Shown: positions 63,372-64,000 of the stretch, one piece after another
Layout of the letters: every line of letters starts with the position of its first letter
Position numbering within the stretch: position 1 is the stretch's first letter
Assembly: GCA_949710005.1 (NCBI GenBank)
Contig: OX453276.1
Coordinates: forward strand, 3,811,201 to 3,875,200
Direction of reading: 5' to 3'
Source: Ricordea florida
Lineage: Eukaryota; Cnidaria; Anthozoa; Corallimorpharia; Ricordeidae
Length of the DNA: 64,000 nucleotides
The notes under the pieces: generated by a model
The model's input: the letters and a program-made list of their open reading frames with translations, nothing else
What the model was told of the DNA's origin: nothing
Database searches by the model: none
Made by a program: the position numbers and the translations under genes

Positions 63372-64000
63372 CTAAAAAAAAGTAAAATAAATCTATGTGA
63401 CATTGATCTTTCAAAAAGAGTTCGATAAATACAATAGAACAGCTACAGCTGTAGCTTCCTTTTTCAAAAAATTGAATGAAATCCTTTCTATTATTTCCAA
63501 AGACATTAAACATTGTTATATGATGGGTGATTTCTATTAAGATCTCTTAAGTTTAATCATCATGCACCAACACAAGAATTTATCGATAGCTTGTTTTTGC
63601 ATGCATTTCTTCCACTCATTTCCAATCCAACGCACCTTAATTACCTCTTACTCTGCAACACTAATTGATAATATGTTCACCAACCATGAAAAAGGTTTCA
63701 ATGGCATAATTCTTAACAATTTATCTTATTACTTTCAGGGTCATGTATTTTCATGATGAAGTACTGAAACCAGGTGCCACTACGCATGCAAAATTCAACA
63801 AGTATCAATGCCTTTAACGCTGGTCTTGATCTCTTTAAGTTATCTAAACCTGATTCACCTAATGGATGTGCAAATTACTGGAAGAAATCTTTAATAGAAT
63901 AAGCGATAAAAGTGAACACGCAGAAAAATATTGTTTTAATAATTGATTTTGTTTTTCCCTGTTTTTAGCATCTTTTTCTGATTTTAGCATTCTTCTAATC
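63372..64000. other. Intron upstream of the first visible FERM exon
   Basis: No F1-lobe exon or repeat with clear ends is recognised. Confidence 0.4.

Overview
The window looks like nuclear DNA of a cnidarian, most likely an anthozoan (coral or sea anemone). It is AT-rich and has spliced GT-AG genes, many fold-back elements, Penelope-like and LINE remnants, tRNA- and 5S-derived pieces, and an animal-type Polinton/Maverick. The species cannot be named from the sequence alone.

Layout. 1-9.8 kb is gene-free repeat country: nested fold-backs, a decayed Penelope-like GIY-YIG domain, a 5S-like fragment and LINE reverse-transcriptase remnants. 9.83-34.16 kb is a three-exon plus-strand methyltransferase gene of the ASMT/plant-OMT-like family. 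Its second intron is 22.9 kb because it holds a SINE-bearing fold-back element, a 20,972-bp Polinton (12246-33217, 201-bp terminal inverted repeats) and six monomers of a 106-bp satellite.

The Polinton carries integrase, protein-primed-type DNA polymerase B, packaging ATPase, double-jelly-roll major capsid protein, two related beta-rich proteins, a cluster of small membrane or coiled-coil proteins, and a Cys/His-repeat protein at its left end. I see no adenovirus-type maturation protease. Two lesions make it look inactive. PolB has a frameshift near 31.17 kb. The capsid gene is cut in two by a 6,262-bp CACTA-type transposon (20385-26646, 3-bp target duplication CGT), which carries its own five-exon gene. 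A TTTAAAGA-type motif lies about 20-37 nt upstream of nearly every Polinton start codon and is a candidate element-wide promoter.

34.2-38.5 kb is repeat-rich and gene-poor. 38.49-50.73 kb is a satellite of about 110 monomers of 106 bp with higher-order organisation (period 1166 bp = 11 monomers), interrupted once by a 481-bp fold-back with a 6-bp target duplication. 50.7-63.4 kb holds at least twelve exons of a minus-strand FERM-domain gene of the protein 4.1 family. Its N-terminal exons lie beyond the right edge, and its left-most recognised exon has its splice donor about 20 bp from the satellite. Further fold-backs and SINE-like pieces fill its introns.

Coordinates of exons and Polinton genes come from direct reading of splice sites and frames. 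Family assignments are from recalled motifs, not from searches.
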